A DNA stretch of 64,000 nucleotides, taken from Hyaloscypha bicolor E. Lineage: Eukaryota; Ascomycota; Leotiomycetes; Helotiales; Hyaloscyphaceae. Positions 22,677 through 32,102 of the stretch are shown here, piece after piece. How positions within the stretch are numbered: position 1 is the first letter of the stretch; every line of letters begins with the position of its first letter. The notes below the pieces were generated by a model. That model did no database searches, was not told the origin of the DNA, and saw only the letters and a list, made by a program, of their open reading frames with translations. The DNA is taken from the NCBI RefSeq assembly GCF_002865645.1, contig NW_020194575.1, positions 1,117,247 through 1,181,246 of the forward strand. Direction: 5' to 3'. The translations under genes were made by a program, and so were the position numbers.

Positions 22677-23642
22677 ATGTCAACAAGATCTTCTCTCCCA
22701 GTCATAGCAGTAATCGGTTCCCTCAACGCAGACCTCACATCCTACACATCTCGGATTCCCAATGGCGGAGAAACACTCCACGGAACCTCCTTCAAAACCG
22801 GTTCTGGAGGCAAAGGTGGCAACCAAGCTTGCGCTTGTGCAAAGCTATCTCGATCATCAACCAATTTACTCACTGGCTCAGCAACAGTAAAGATGGTTGG
22901 AGCTGTTGGCAATGACCAACATGGCTCCATGCTCTTGAAAGATCTCCAAGCAACAGGCGTCAATACCTCCGGCGTTGTGGTGAAAGACGATGTTGAGACT
23001 GGCGTTGCAATTATCATCGTCGAGGAATCCTCGGGCGAGAACCGGATCTTGTTGAATGCTGGAGCTAACTATTCGATTAGTCCTCTCCAATTTGAGGAGT
23101 TGCAGGAGCCATACCCGGATTTGATTATTTTGCAACTGGAGGTCCCCGTTGAGACGACGGTGCAGATTCTTCGTGCTGCGAGGAAGGCGAGCGTCCCGGT
23201 TCTGCTGAATCCTGCACCTGCTGTGGAGTTACCGGAAGAGGTCTACGAAGGGCTAGATTACTTGATTGTGAATGAGAGTGAAGTGGTTATCTTGTGTGGT
23301 TGTAGTGCGGAGGAGATTGAAGATGTGGAGAATTTACCAACTGTTGGGAGGCAGTTTCACGAGAAGGGAGTGAAGAATGTGATTGTTACTTTGGGAGGGA
23401 GAGGAGTGTTTTTCTCGGTCAAAGGAGGGGAGAATGGGTTGGTTGAGGCGAAGAAGGTGGAGGTTGTTGATACCACGGCTGCGGGGGATACTTTTGTTGG
23501 AGCTTATGCGTTGGAGGTTGTGAAAGGAGAGTTCAATGCGAAGAGTGCGGTGGAGATGGCGAATCGAGCGGCGGCGTTAACGATTGGAAAGAAGGGAGCA
23601 CAGAGTTCAATTCCTTGGGCGGATGGATTGGGCGGTAGTTGA
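22677..23642 (+). CDS. ribokinase (PfkB-family carbohydrate kinase)
   Basis: Phosphorylates D-ribose to ribose-5-phosphate with ATP, or a related sugar. Intronless, 321 aa, normal for the family. The N-terminus is VIAVIGSLNADLTSYTSRIP. The glycine-rich substrate loop is TGSGGKGGNQA (about 41-51). Other conserved blocks are GAVGNDQHG, LNPAPA and VNESE. PfkB signature 2 is DTTAAGDTFVGAY (about 266-278), with the catalytic Asp in AAGD. I start at the ATG at 22677; the open frame extends three codons upstream only from a TTG. No targeting signal is seen, so it is probably cytosolic. It is the third of three co-oriented genes that suggest pentose or sugar-acid use. Confidence 0.93.
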   Translation: MSTRSSLPVIAVIGSLNADLTSYTSRIPNGGETLHGTSFKTGSGGKGGNQACACAKLSRSSTNLLTGSATVKMVGAVGNDQHGSMLLKDLQATGVNTSGVVVKDDVETGVAIIIVEESSGENRILLNAGANYSISPLQFEELQEPYPDLIILQLEVPVETTVQILRAARKASVPVLLNPAPAVELPEEVYEGLDYLIVNESEVVILCGCSAEEIEDVENLPTVGRQFHEKGVKNVIVTLGGRGVFFSVKGGENGLVEAKKVEVVDTTAAGDTFVGAYALEVVKGEFNAKSAVEMANRAAALTIGKKGAQSSIPWADGLGGS

Positions 23643-23782
23643 GGCTTTGGTGTTGTGAAATGGAATACATCAAGTCGAATTGTGCCATTCGCAAATCGGG
23701 TACTGTACAATTCCCATAACACTTCAAAATTCCCACCCCGTCACCTTAATAAAGTATATCAGATCATGAGGAACTATAAATT

Positions 23783-24232
23783 TACGAAGACAACGGCATA
23801 AAGTATCGGGAATACAGGGCATTTTGACCCTCAGCGCTCTACAGGGTGTGAATTTAGGGCAGAAGCTCGCTATAAGCCCCTATAACTCTAGGTAGTGCTC
23901 CCTAAATTTACATAAAGAGGCGCTATAAGACATTCGCATGGGGTAAGTAGATCTTCTAGGGTTATAGCGCTGTTGGTAGAGCAACCACAGCGCTCGGACA
24001 CTAAACAAGCAACTATTATAGGTCTCTTTAGCGAAGACTTCCTTGTAAGTACAGGGGAGAAGCCCTGAAAAGGTGTGGTACCCCTTGTCGAAGGCGTAAA
24101 TGCCTACGATTAGGGGAAGGGCCTGGAAATATAGGGTCTTATAGCGAGTTTGCTACCTTCATCTGTGCGCTAGAGAGCCTGAAAGTCTCCCAATGCCCTG
24201 TATTCCCGATACTTTATGCCGTTGTCTTCGTA
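23783..24232. mobile_element. MITE (Tc1/mariner-like), 450 bp including TA on both sides
   Basis: A perfect 40-bp inverted repeat bounds the element: TACGAAGACAACGGCATAAA at 23783 continues through GTATCGGGAATACAGGGCAT, and the exact reverse complement ends at 24232. The outermost TA on each side fits a duplicated TA target, as made by Tc1/mariner/pogo transposases. No open frame capable of coding a transposase lies inside, so it is a non-autonomous element. The interior holds further short complementary stretches around GCTATAA. The perfect repeats suggest a recent insertion. Confidence 0.9.
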
Positions 24233-24910
24233 ATAGCATCTGATTTCAAAAAATTGTCTCTCTTTATTTGTAAACAAGATATTCAGGTGCAGTTCATGAA
24301 GTACCTTAAGAGAAGGGAGTGAGCGCTGGTTGTCGCCCGAAACTGCATCCGAGAATTGAGCACGAAATTCATCATGGGCTCTTCAGTCTCACTCCAATAA
24401 GCAATACATCATGCGATATGACTCAGCGGGTTCTTAATTCAGTCTGGTCCACGAGTCATGCATTAATCCCTTCAAAACCGAAAATCCTAGTCCAAAACTG
24501 GCGATCCGAGCCGACACCGTCAGTCGCCGACATATTGCGAGCCGACGCGATGCCGATCCACACTTCCTCCCCATTCTTCAAGATGCCAACAACAGAATTT
24601 CGGAATTCAAGGTAAACATATGACGTTGGTAATTATCTATCCACTTTTGGCATGGTTGATGATGAGATTGGAGTTCCTAGACCCTGGTGACCTCGTCATC
24701 TCATCTATTGGAGCCCTTATGGGGCTCCATAGAGGCCCCGTTCCCCACGGCACCAACCCCTTTTCTTTCGAACTCCGCAATGGTGTCCTGGACATGTTTT
24801 TGAGAATCATATATGAGAGCTTACTTACTCCTTTTTTGGTTTTCTTTTTACTGGTTATTGCTACGAACCTCTGGATCATTTATTGAGAAAACATCGCCAA
24901 TACCGTCAGG
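24233..24910. other. gene-poor decay zone
   Basis: A small frame at 24620-24886 is hydrophobic but not recognised. No intact gene is supported. The stretch precedes the transporter relic. Confidence 0.4.
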
Positions 24911-25339
24911 ATGGTTAGCGCATACATCATTGCAGTTGCTATGTTCGCTGCGATTGGATCATTCCTGTTTGTATGTGAAGTTGCCCCTGAATTTGGCTCC
25001 GAATCATAAATAGGGGTTCGATACGGGCATTGCAACCACAACGATTGCTCACCAGAGTTGGATTGACTACATGGGACACCCATTAACCGCTTCGACTGGC
25101 GCTGTCAGTTTACTTAAACTCTCTCATGAAGGCACACCTAATAATCATGGGTCGTCGCCGTTTACATCGCGGGTGACGCGTTGGGCGCAATTACACAGGT
25201 CGCCGTTGGTGATAGACTCGGACGTAGCCGGTTCATGCAGATCATGTGTATCATCGTGACGATTGGTACCATTATTCAAACAGCTTCAGTTAACTTCGAG
25301 ATGTATCTTAATGGTCGTTTAATTGCAGGCTACGCCTAA
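24911..25339 (+). pseudogene. truncated MFS sugar transporter relic
   Basis: Only the N-terminal quarter of a fungal sugar/H+ symporter is left. MVSAYIIAVAMFAAIGSFLF joins, after a 43-nt intron (GTATGT...AATAG), to GFDTGIATTTIAHQSWIDYM. A second segment in another frame reads VAVYIAGDALGAITQ, then VAVGDRLGRSRFMQIMCIIV (the GDRLGR loop) and NFEMYLNGRLIAGYA. Between the two segments a likely second intron has no usable acceptor. Nothing after GYA matches the family: the remaining membrane segments and the PESPR motif are missing. This is a 3'-truncated, inactive copy. Confidence 0.8.
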
Positions 25340-25577
25340 TTCTGCGTCTATTCGCCCCTTATTCGCTCTTGTGCCTCCAACCCACTTCGCATCCCCAAGC
25401 CAAGTACACGCTGCAATGCGTATATCAGATTTCAACGCTTCTAAAGCAGAAGATAAATATAAGCATAACCACGTTCCTGAAGAAAGCATTGGGAAGTTCA
25501 CTAATTCAGATACAATAACCAAGATCTATAATAATCCCGTTTCCGGCCTAATTCATTCGCTAGGCCAACCATCAATC

Positions 25578-26187
25578 ATGATGTCTTCCAAGTCCTTCCC
25601 ACAAACCTTCAACCCACCTGGAGTGGCACCCCTATCAAAACCAACTTTCTCTCACGCCAGCTTCTTCCCTCTCGGAACTGCCAAAATCGTCACCATCGTG
25701 GGCCAAATCGGCACCTTCTCCGGCGGTTTCATCCCACCCGATTTCCTTCCCAAGTCTCGAATGCCATCAGAAATGTGAAAACCTGCCTGACAGCTGCTGG
25801 TGCGACTCCCCGCAATATCATGTCGAATACACATTATGTTTTGAATTATGATCCGGCGGACACGACGAGGAATGTGCTTTTTGTACTATCCCCCCCCATG
25901 AACAATTTCGAGTGGGTCCTTGGGTAACGCCACCCTGAAACCTCGTTTATATTCCCGAGTTGGGGAATCTCAGGTGCTTGTGAGAAGTACTATTCGCTGA
26001 AGGCCCTTGACATGGCCAGTGCTTGGGTGGTGTTATCCTTGGACCCACTCGAAATTGTTCAAGGGGGGGGATAGTAGAGTTTTTGGATGGGCATAGACCT
26101 CCAGGAACTTTGGTCCCGGTTGAAATGTTGGCAGCGCCGCAGTTGTTGTTTGAGATCGACGTTATGGCCGTTGTGGAGGTAGATTAG
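25578..26187 (+). pseudogene. RidA-family (YjgF/L-PSP) deaminase gene split by a MITE
   Basis: The family removes reactive enamine/imine intermediates. The gene starts MMSSKSFPQTFNPPGVAPL and continues with TAKIVTIVGQIGT. Near 25740 one base appears lost (the frame moves from IPPDF to SQVSNAIRNVKTCL), then NIMSNTHYVLNYDPADTT and RNVLFV follow. There the coding sequence is interrupted at 25886-26074 by the 189-bp element listed next. It resumes with EFLDGHRPPGTLVPVEML and ends in AVVEVD at 26187. Leaving out the insert plus one TA joins VLFV to EFLDG in frame. Both the insertion and the upstream frameshift make it inactive. The function once encoded is clear at family level only. Confidence 0.85.
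25886..26074. mobile_element. 189-bp MITE inserted in the RidA-like gene, TA target duplication
   Basis: The inverted termini begin CTATCCCCCCC and share GAACAATTTCGAGTGGGTCC; the left and right ends remain alignable for about 50 bases with a few mismatches. TA flanks both sides (25884-25885 and 26075-26076). It has no coding capacity. Its termini differ from those of the 450-bp element at 23783, so it is a second family. Confidence 0.9.
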
Positions 26188-26465
26188 GAGAGGCAGGAAG
26201 GTGACAATGAGAGTCAAATTGGTGCTTGGAACTGGCAAATCTGGTAATGTTTGAAAGGCAAGTGTCAATAGGAGATTGAAAATATAAAATGAAAAGCAAG
26301 AATTGAAAAAGTTGTTAAGTCAGCTTCAGGAGATCGGGACGCCGATTGCGGATCTGAGTGCTACATAATCAAACCCTTACTTCTACTTATGGACAGAGAA
26401 CTCGGCAAGATTCTAGAGAAATGATTACATTAGATGATAGTGACTCTTCCAAACATCCCAACTCA

Positions 26466-28193
26466 TCACATCTGCACCGGCGGTCTTGCATTAGCCGCTG
26501 CAACGTAATGCCCCCAAGTGATCAACTCCCGACTACAATCATCCTGGTGAATCACACACTCAATCAACGTCGGCCCATCCTTATGACCCTTGGCCATCTC
26601 AATCGCACTCGCCAACTCGCCTCCCGTCTCCACCCGACAACTCGCCGCATTTCCATCCGTAGAATTGAAAGCCTGTACCAATGCTGCGTAGTCCCAATTC
26701 TTGATGCGGTTGTACAGTCCATCATGGATCTCAACCTCAATCGTGTAACCTTTGTTGTTGATAAGGAAGATGATAATCGGCAATTTCCATCTCACCATCT
26801 GGCTGACTTCCTGCGCGGTGACCTGGAACGATCCGTCACCGACCATGGTAATGACTTTCCGCTCCGGTTTTGAGAGAGCATAGCCGAAGGACGCCGGGAT
26901 CGACCACCCGATGTGGCCCCATTGCATTTCGATCTCGAAGTCGGCCCCCTTGGGCAGCTTCATCTGGATGCCGTTGAACCAAGAGTCTCCGGTCTCCACA
27001 AACAGCGTGGTGTCTGCGTCCAACATCGGCTGAACTTGCCTCTGGATTTCTTTCCGGCTAAGGGCGTCGTTCTCACCGGCTACATGGATGAGGACTGGAT
27101 CGGGGCGAAGACGATGGTACTCGACCATCGTGGCAGTATTCCGGTCTACCTGGTTTGCCAAGCCGCCCAGGAAGTCGCAGAGCCGTACGCGTCCAAAGGT
27201 AGATCCGGGAAAGGTGACATGGTCCATCTGGGCGACCATGAGAGGTACACTTGGCATAGCAGTCCAACCGACAGTGCTGTAGTCCGTGAAGACGGTGCCG
27301 ACACAGAGAATAGCATCCGCCCAATTAATGATTGAATCTGCAGCGAGGGTGCTGACCTGGCCCCAAAATACGCCAGTGTACTGCGGATGATCCTCCGGGA
27401 ACATGCCCTTGGCAGCGGGTTGTACAGCAACTGTACAACCCATTGCTTCAGCAAGCTTCAGCAATGCTTCCTCCGCCTCGGGACCTGCTCTACGCAGCTT
27501 AGGACCGACCAAAATGGCAATCTTCTGCTTGCCATGTAAGTAGGCTGCTGCCTCACCAATCGTCGCTGCGAGCACGGCGGCATTGCTGGACACAGGCTCG
27601 AGAACCGCGCTGATGGGGCCGGGGCGCATACATGGCGCTCCTGCCAAGTTCGTCGGGATCTCAATATAGGCTGGTTTCTTCGCCTGGAGCGCGGCGTGGA
27701 GCGCTCGATCGATCAGGCGCGGTGCGTCAGAGGCTCTGTCTATTGCTACCGCGCAACAAGTGATTTTCTTGGCCATTTCCAGCTGGTACGTGAAATCGCT
27801 GGTCCCGAGCGTGTGGTGTAGCAGATGGAACTGTCCCGCATCGTTGGTGTTAGGAGACCCGCTGATTAGGATGAGAGGGAGGTTTTCTGCGTATGCAGAT
27901 CCGGTGCCGTTGAATGCTGAGAGTGCACCAACGCTGTAGGTCACGACGCATGCTGCAGCGCCATTGGCACGGGCGTAGCCTTCAGCGGCCATCGAGCAGT
28001 TGAGTTCGTTGGCACATCCGACTTCGGTGAGGGCAGGCTTTCCAAAGAGGTCGAGTTTTCCCCCGAGCTTGTCGAGGAGAATGAGGTTATAATCGCCGGG
28101 GACGACGAAATGATGCCGGATACCGATCTGCACGAGCCTCTCAGCGAGGTAGTCGCCGACGGTGAAAGTTGAAGAGGCCATATATTCGCCCAT
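26466..28193 (-). CDS. pyruvate / 2-oxo-acid decarboxylase (TPP-dependent)
   Basis: Thiamine-diphosphate enzyme of the pyruvate decarboxylase family. It converts pyruvate to acetaldehyde and CO2, or an aryl-pyruvate such as phenylpyruvate or indolepyruvate to its aldehyde. Intronless. Three in-frame ATGs are possible: 28238 (590 aa), 28193 (575 aa) and 28181 (571 aa). The conserved fold begins at FTVGDYLAERLVQIGI, so one of the two later starts is likelier. The TPP-activating Glu lies in ALTEVGCANELN. The paired active-site His are in FHLLHHTLG. The TPP/Mg motif is VGDGSFQVTAQEVS ... LINNKGYTIE (GDGS...NN). The C-terminus is ALIECVIHQDDCSRELITWG. The enzyme looks complete and is probably cytosolic. 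It lies beside the decayed RidA-like gene, with no sign of a shared pathway. Confidence 0.92.
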   Translation of the reverse strand: MGEYMASSTFTVGDYLAERLVQIGIRHHFVVPGDYNLILLDKLGGKLDLFGKPALTEVGCANELNCSMAAEGYARANGAAACVVTYSVGALSAFNGTGSAYAENLPLILISGSPNTNDAGQFHLLHHTLGTSDFTYQLEMAKKITCCAVAIDRASDAPRLIDRALHAALQAKKPAYIEIPTNLAGAPCMRPGPISAVLEPVSSNAAVLAATIGEAAAYLHGKQKIAILVGPKLRRAGPEAEEALLKLAEAMGCTVAVQPAAKGMFPEDHPQYTGVFWGQVSTLAADSIINWADAILCVGTVFTDYSTVGWTAMPSVPLMVAQMDHVTFPGSTFGRVRLCDFLGGLANQVDRNTATMVEYHRLRPDPVLIHVAGENDALSRKEIQRQVQPMLDADTTLFVETGDSWFNGIQMKLPKGADFEIEMQWGHIGWSIPASFGYALSKPERKVITMVGDGSFQVTAQEVSQMVRWKLPIIIFLINNKGYTIEVEIHDGLYNRIKNWDYAALVQAFNSTDGNAASCRVETGGELASAIEMAKGHKDGPTLIECVIHQDDCSRELITWGHYVAAANARPPVQM

Positions 28194-28284
28194 GAATGTT
28201 TGTTTTGAGCTGGTAGAATTTGATCTGTATGGAAGCATTACTAGCGTTTGCTTTACTCGTATGAGACCGGAGGGATCGAAGTCC

Positions 28285-28297
28285 TTTAAATATAGCA
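28285..28297 (-). promoter_or_regulatory. candidate TATA box of the decarboxylase
   Basis: On the minus strand the sequence reads CTATATTTAAAGG, about 90-110 nt upstream of the two likely start codons. Position and sequence fit a core promoter; it is untested. Confidence 0.4.
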
Positions 28298-30342
28298 GCT
28301 CACTGCTAACGTGCGTCGTTCGTGCGCCTCATGATATTTTCGTGATTGATCGAATGTCTCCTGATAGGTGCAGCGAAGGTACTTGGATTCGGGCCTTCCG
28401 TTCAGTTATTCAAATCATCTCATGTTGTTTGTACATCGTATGATTTAAAAGTGGGTCCGCAAATCGCCGGGGCTCGCGAAGAATAGGGGTCAAGCTAAGC
28501 GAGATCTTAGTCGGGCTCCTTATTCACCTCACCTCACTTCTCCCACCGCTTGACGCAGGAAGGATGAGAGAGCTCCTTCACTCACTGGGGTTTCTTTTCT
28601 AGAGCCAGAAATGCTACTCGGAATCAATTCTAAGTAGCAGGCACCGTATTTATTCAGAATCGTGCATATTCAATGGACTTTAGTGCTCGTAAGAGCAAAG
28701 AGACATTTTCCCTCACAGTCGGGAGTGCGCACAGAAGCATTGTTCGTGAGCAAAAGCGCGAGGCAGTGAAGTCTCGACCGTTGTTTGACCTCTGCACCAA
28801 GTATAGACCTTCAAAATGCGAATATCGTCGGGACAGAGTGTATGGGTTCCGTGTGTTCACCTCGGACTGCTGCAGGGAGGCAAATGGAGTAGACTAGTCG
28901 TCTTCCTTGCTCGGAATATCCCGGAGATTGTTCTATCGTAATGGGTTTGAAAACCACGCAGAAAGACTCGACTTTATCCTGGATGCGCAAGATTCACAAA
29001 GCTCTGGGTTTGATAAAGGAAGCTTTGGATGACTCAGGATCTTCGACCATATTAATGCCTCCACAGAATTACCAGGTGGTCTATGCTTCTACAATGAAAG
29101 TAAAGGTTCTTATTTGCGGCTGATTGTCCTATATCAGTGGCCCTGTAGGCGAAAAAGGCCAGATAGAGAAGTGGAAAGTGCCAAACATAACCTTTCCCAG
29201 TACTCTGCTCCCTCACGAACATGGATGCACAATTTCAAGAAGACAGAAAAAACATCTACATCGGGCGTGTGGATTGAAAGTGGTACCGTCGCTCAGTGCA
29301 AAAAAGTCTAATATCTCATTCGGAAAAGTGGTTCCGCGGGTGTGGGAAATGAGTGAAATTCCCCAGCGGGCTCCACGATTCATTACGAACAAGTTTTACA
29401 ATTTGCCAGATTTGCTGTATTGGAATCGAGCGTTGGAAATTGTCAGTTGGCAATTGGTGAGTCTGGTTTAATATTCTTCGTGCGCCAAGCGAGGCCAGAG
29501 TTGGTGGTTTCGTGTGTTGAGAGAAGCCCTCCCCAAGTGATGTGATAGGCCGGCTCCAAAACAATCCAATCAAGCCAGGTAAGGAATGAAAATAGACCAA
29601 CATAACTACGCTTCGCACACGAGGGCTACTGGTCGGGGAGAAGGAGCATAGTGTGTATTTGGGCGTAAGGCAAAATGAGACAGATATAATACTTTCCCAT
29701 CTGATGCTCGACTGTGAAGTGAATATGTCAACATGTGCTTTTATCGTAATCCAGTCGAAGAGACATTCAGATGAGAATATTGGTTACCAAACGAGAAGCG
29801 ACCGCGCTCTTGAGCGCTCCCGTTTTCTCTGTCGACTTCGGGCATCGGGTGCATTATATCGAGATTTCATTCAGAACACAATGAGAGCTGTTCCGGAACC
29901 CATTTAAATGAATTGAAGAGTTGGAGGATTGACTGCAGATAAGACAAGCATTTCAGAACGAAATGAGAACTGTCTCAGTGCCGACGAGAGCCATGTTCCG
30001 AGCAGAGTTTATATGAAGGTCCGCTTGAACTTAAACTTAAAGGTTTTGACAATTGAGATGTGAAAGGAAGAGAGAGTAAGATGATTTATGCCTACCGAGA
30101 GTATGAAAGCCAGCACATCGATTCATGGTTGTATTTCTTGAGAGAAAGAGTCTATTCAAGACAGAATTATGCGTACAGTAGTAATCTTCCTAAGATATAA
30201 TGTATCCATATTGTTGCTTCACACACCATCCGACAGGTAAGCTGTGCTCCAGTGCAACCAACGCAGTACACCAGCGCAACTCCAACTCCAGAACGCCATA
30301 CCAGAACACTCCGTATCCATAATCATATAGCGCTCTATGCCT
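28298..30342. other. intergenic, 2 kb, no gene supported
   Basis: Small frames (28654-28897, 28941-29123, 29124-29471) overlap on both strands and have no recognisable motif or joinable exons. Composition is ordinary. Confidence 0.45.
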
Positions 30343-31716
30343 TTATTCCTTCGCCTCACTCTCTCCCAATGTGAAAACAAACTCCTCATCCTCATCATCG
30401 GGTCTCCTCAAGCACTCCGGCAAGATGCCCCTCAATCCCGGCTCCAAATCTTCATCATCAACCTCAAACGCCTTCAAGAAAGCCGGGCTCTTTGACTCCT
30501 GCTCATTCTCCAACGCAAAAAATCTCTCCGGGGTGATGGTCGTATCGGAGCCTTGACTAAGGTTGCTGATACTCCGTGTCAAACCACTTCGCTCCGTCTT
30601 CTGGACTTGGCTGAACGCAGATCGTCCTTTTGTGTAGCCGATTGTGGATCTCGAAGCAGCGGTTGCGGCTGCATGGCGCATGGTTGAGGCGTTACTTTGG
30701 ATGGTGGGTGGTGAGGCAGGTTTCGCGCGGGAGAGAAAGGATGGCTTGGGAGTTGGTTTTGTTGCCTTCGGTGGCGCTGGAGCGGATTTGGGGACAACTG
30801 ACAGCGCACCGGCAGCCTTTCTCGCGGCAATTGTTGCTGGTCCTTTGTTAGGAAGAGCGGGTATCTTCTTCAGTTGTGATGGGCCATCCGTCTTTTCTTT
30901 TGGTTGTGACTGTTTCTTGCGCAGATGTCTGAATGTCTCGGGTACATCTCCAACGGTCCACTCTTCCTCCATCATCTTGCGGATCTGCTCATCAGCTTTT
31001 GCTGCAGACTTCTGATATGCTTCCTCGTTCACATGGTCTTGTTTCGACATGCCGTTCTCGTCGAGGTCATTATAATATTTGTTGTAGATCCCTCTCATCA
31101 AATTGCCTTTCTTGAGGACATCGTAGTTGAGGCAGCCATCGGGAAAGTCCTCGGATGCGTAGGGGAGGTCTTTGGGTTTCGGGGGGCAGTATTCGACGTC
31201 TCTCTCTGCTAATGGACTCTCGTCTCCATGTACTTCTAACTTGACTGAATCGGCGTGTATGACTTTCTTTGGGCGACGGGCGCTCGTTTGCATGGGTTGA
31301 GTCTTCTCTATTTCCTTCTCGAGCGCGGGGCCAGGGGTCTGGAAACCTTTGGTCTTGGCATTTGTTGTTTTCATACCAAGAGGAGCTCTTGTTCTTGGAC
31401 CTGTTGCCTCATCAGCTCTGCCATCGTATTCACACCAAAAAAGACGCGTACCCATAGGAGTAATAAAGGCATTCTTGTCGAAAGTCGCGCCCTTCTTTCC
31501 AGTGACCAAATTCTCCAGTCCCTTGCCCTTTACCGACTTTCCAAATCCTGTCGGCGCATTTTCGTCGTTGAGAGGAATCTTCAGTGGTGTCTTGGGATAC
31601 TTATTTCCCGGTGTCTTAGGTTGAAGGCCACCTCTCGTGCTCTGGTTCAGCGGCTTCGATGCAGCGGCCTGGTGATGGCCATGGACCAAATTCTCCTGAT
31701 CGCGCGCAGCCAACAT
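30343..31716 (-). CDS. uncharacterised conserved protein, disordered, possible cell-cycle role
   Basis: I do not recognise a named domain. The first ATG is at 31716 (MLAARDQENLVHGHHQ); the open frame extends upstream only from a TTG. A 51-nt segment at 31451-31401 has GTACGC...CAACAG borders and a length divisible by three. Removing it gives FITPMGPRTRAPLGMKTTNAK, which reads as a better conserved block, so I treat it as an intron and predict 440 aa. The N-terminus is Lys/Pro-rich with TP sites. The middle motif is CLNYDVLKKGNLMRGIYNKY, and an acidic helix contains KMMEEEWTVGDVPETF. A Ser/Pro-rich tail ends DEEFVFTLGESEAKE. The RxxL motifs and N-terminal layout resemble securin-like APC/C substrates, but this is a weak impression. 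It is divergent from the tropomyosin gene. Confidence 0.7.
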   Translation of the reverse strand: MLAARDQENLVHGHHQAAASKPLNQSTRGGLQPKTPGNKYPKTPLKIPLNDENAPTGFGKSVKGKGLENLVTGKKGATFDKNAFITPMGTRLFWCEYDGRADEATGPRTRAPLGMKTTNAKTKGFQTPGPALEKEIEKTQPMQTSARRPKKVIHADSVKLEVHGDESPLAERDVEYCPPKPKDLPYASEDFPDGCLNYDVLKKGNLMRGIYNKYYNDLDENGMSKQDHVNEEAYQKSAAKADEQIRKMMEEEWTVGDVPETFRHLRKKQSQPKEKTDGPSQLKKIPALPNKGPATIAARKAAGALSVVPKSAPAPPKATKPTPKPSFLSRAKPASPPTIQSNASTMRHAAATAASRSTIGYTKGRSAFSQVQKTERSGLTRSISNLSQGSDTTITPERFFALENEQESKSPAFLKAFEVDDEDLEPGLRGILPECLRRPDDEDEEFVFTLGESEAKE

Positions 31717-32102
31717 GGTTGTAATTATTCGCGACAATAATGGATTGATGGATTGGATGTATTACATTGAGTGCGAGTCGAGATTTCGATGGTGTGAAAA
31801 GGAGGCAAACCTTGACGAGCTTGAAGTTCTTGTTTAGGCGGGTTTCCCCAGCAACGAGCTCGCACTCCAATTGGCCACTTCCGATCGGCCACTCCTTTGG
31901 GACTCCGACTAATTTACCCCTGCAGAAGCACTCCATTCGGTGGCTCGTGTCTCCAAATCCGACACTGCAACCTCGTCAAGAAAGCTCATGATACTTCAAC
32001 TCCACCTCCTGTAACAGCATCACGATCGACAATTTTCTGCCTTGCACTTCTTTCCTACCTGCGCATACCCCAGATACCGCTGACTACAGACCAACCGCCA
32101 AC
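31717..32102. promoter_or_regulatory. shared divergent promoter region
   Basis: The 386 bases between the starts of the minus-strand gene at 31716 and tropomyosin at 32103 must hold both promoters. No specific site is recognised. Confidence 0.45.

Noticed and set aside
23955..24010. tRNA-like D-arm sequence (GCGCTGTTGGTAGAGC) inside the 450-bp MITE
   Set aside because: An A-box-like stretch is present, but there is no matching B box (GGTTCRANNCC), acceptor stem or anticodon arm at the right distance.
24620..24886. 88-residue hydrophobic frame upstream of the transporter relic
   Set aside because: No family resemblance, not joinable in frame to the transporter, and in a decay zone with an antisense shadow.
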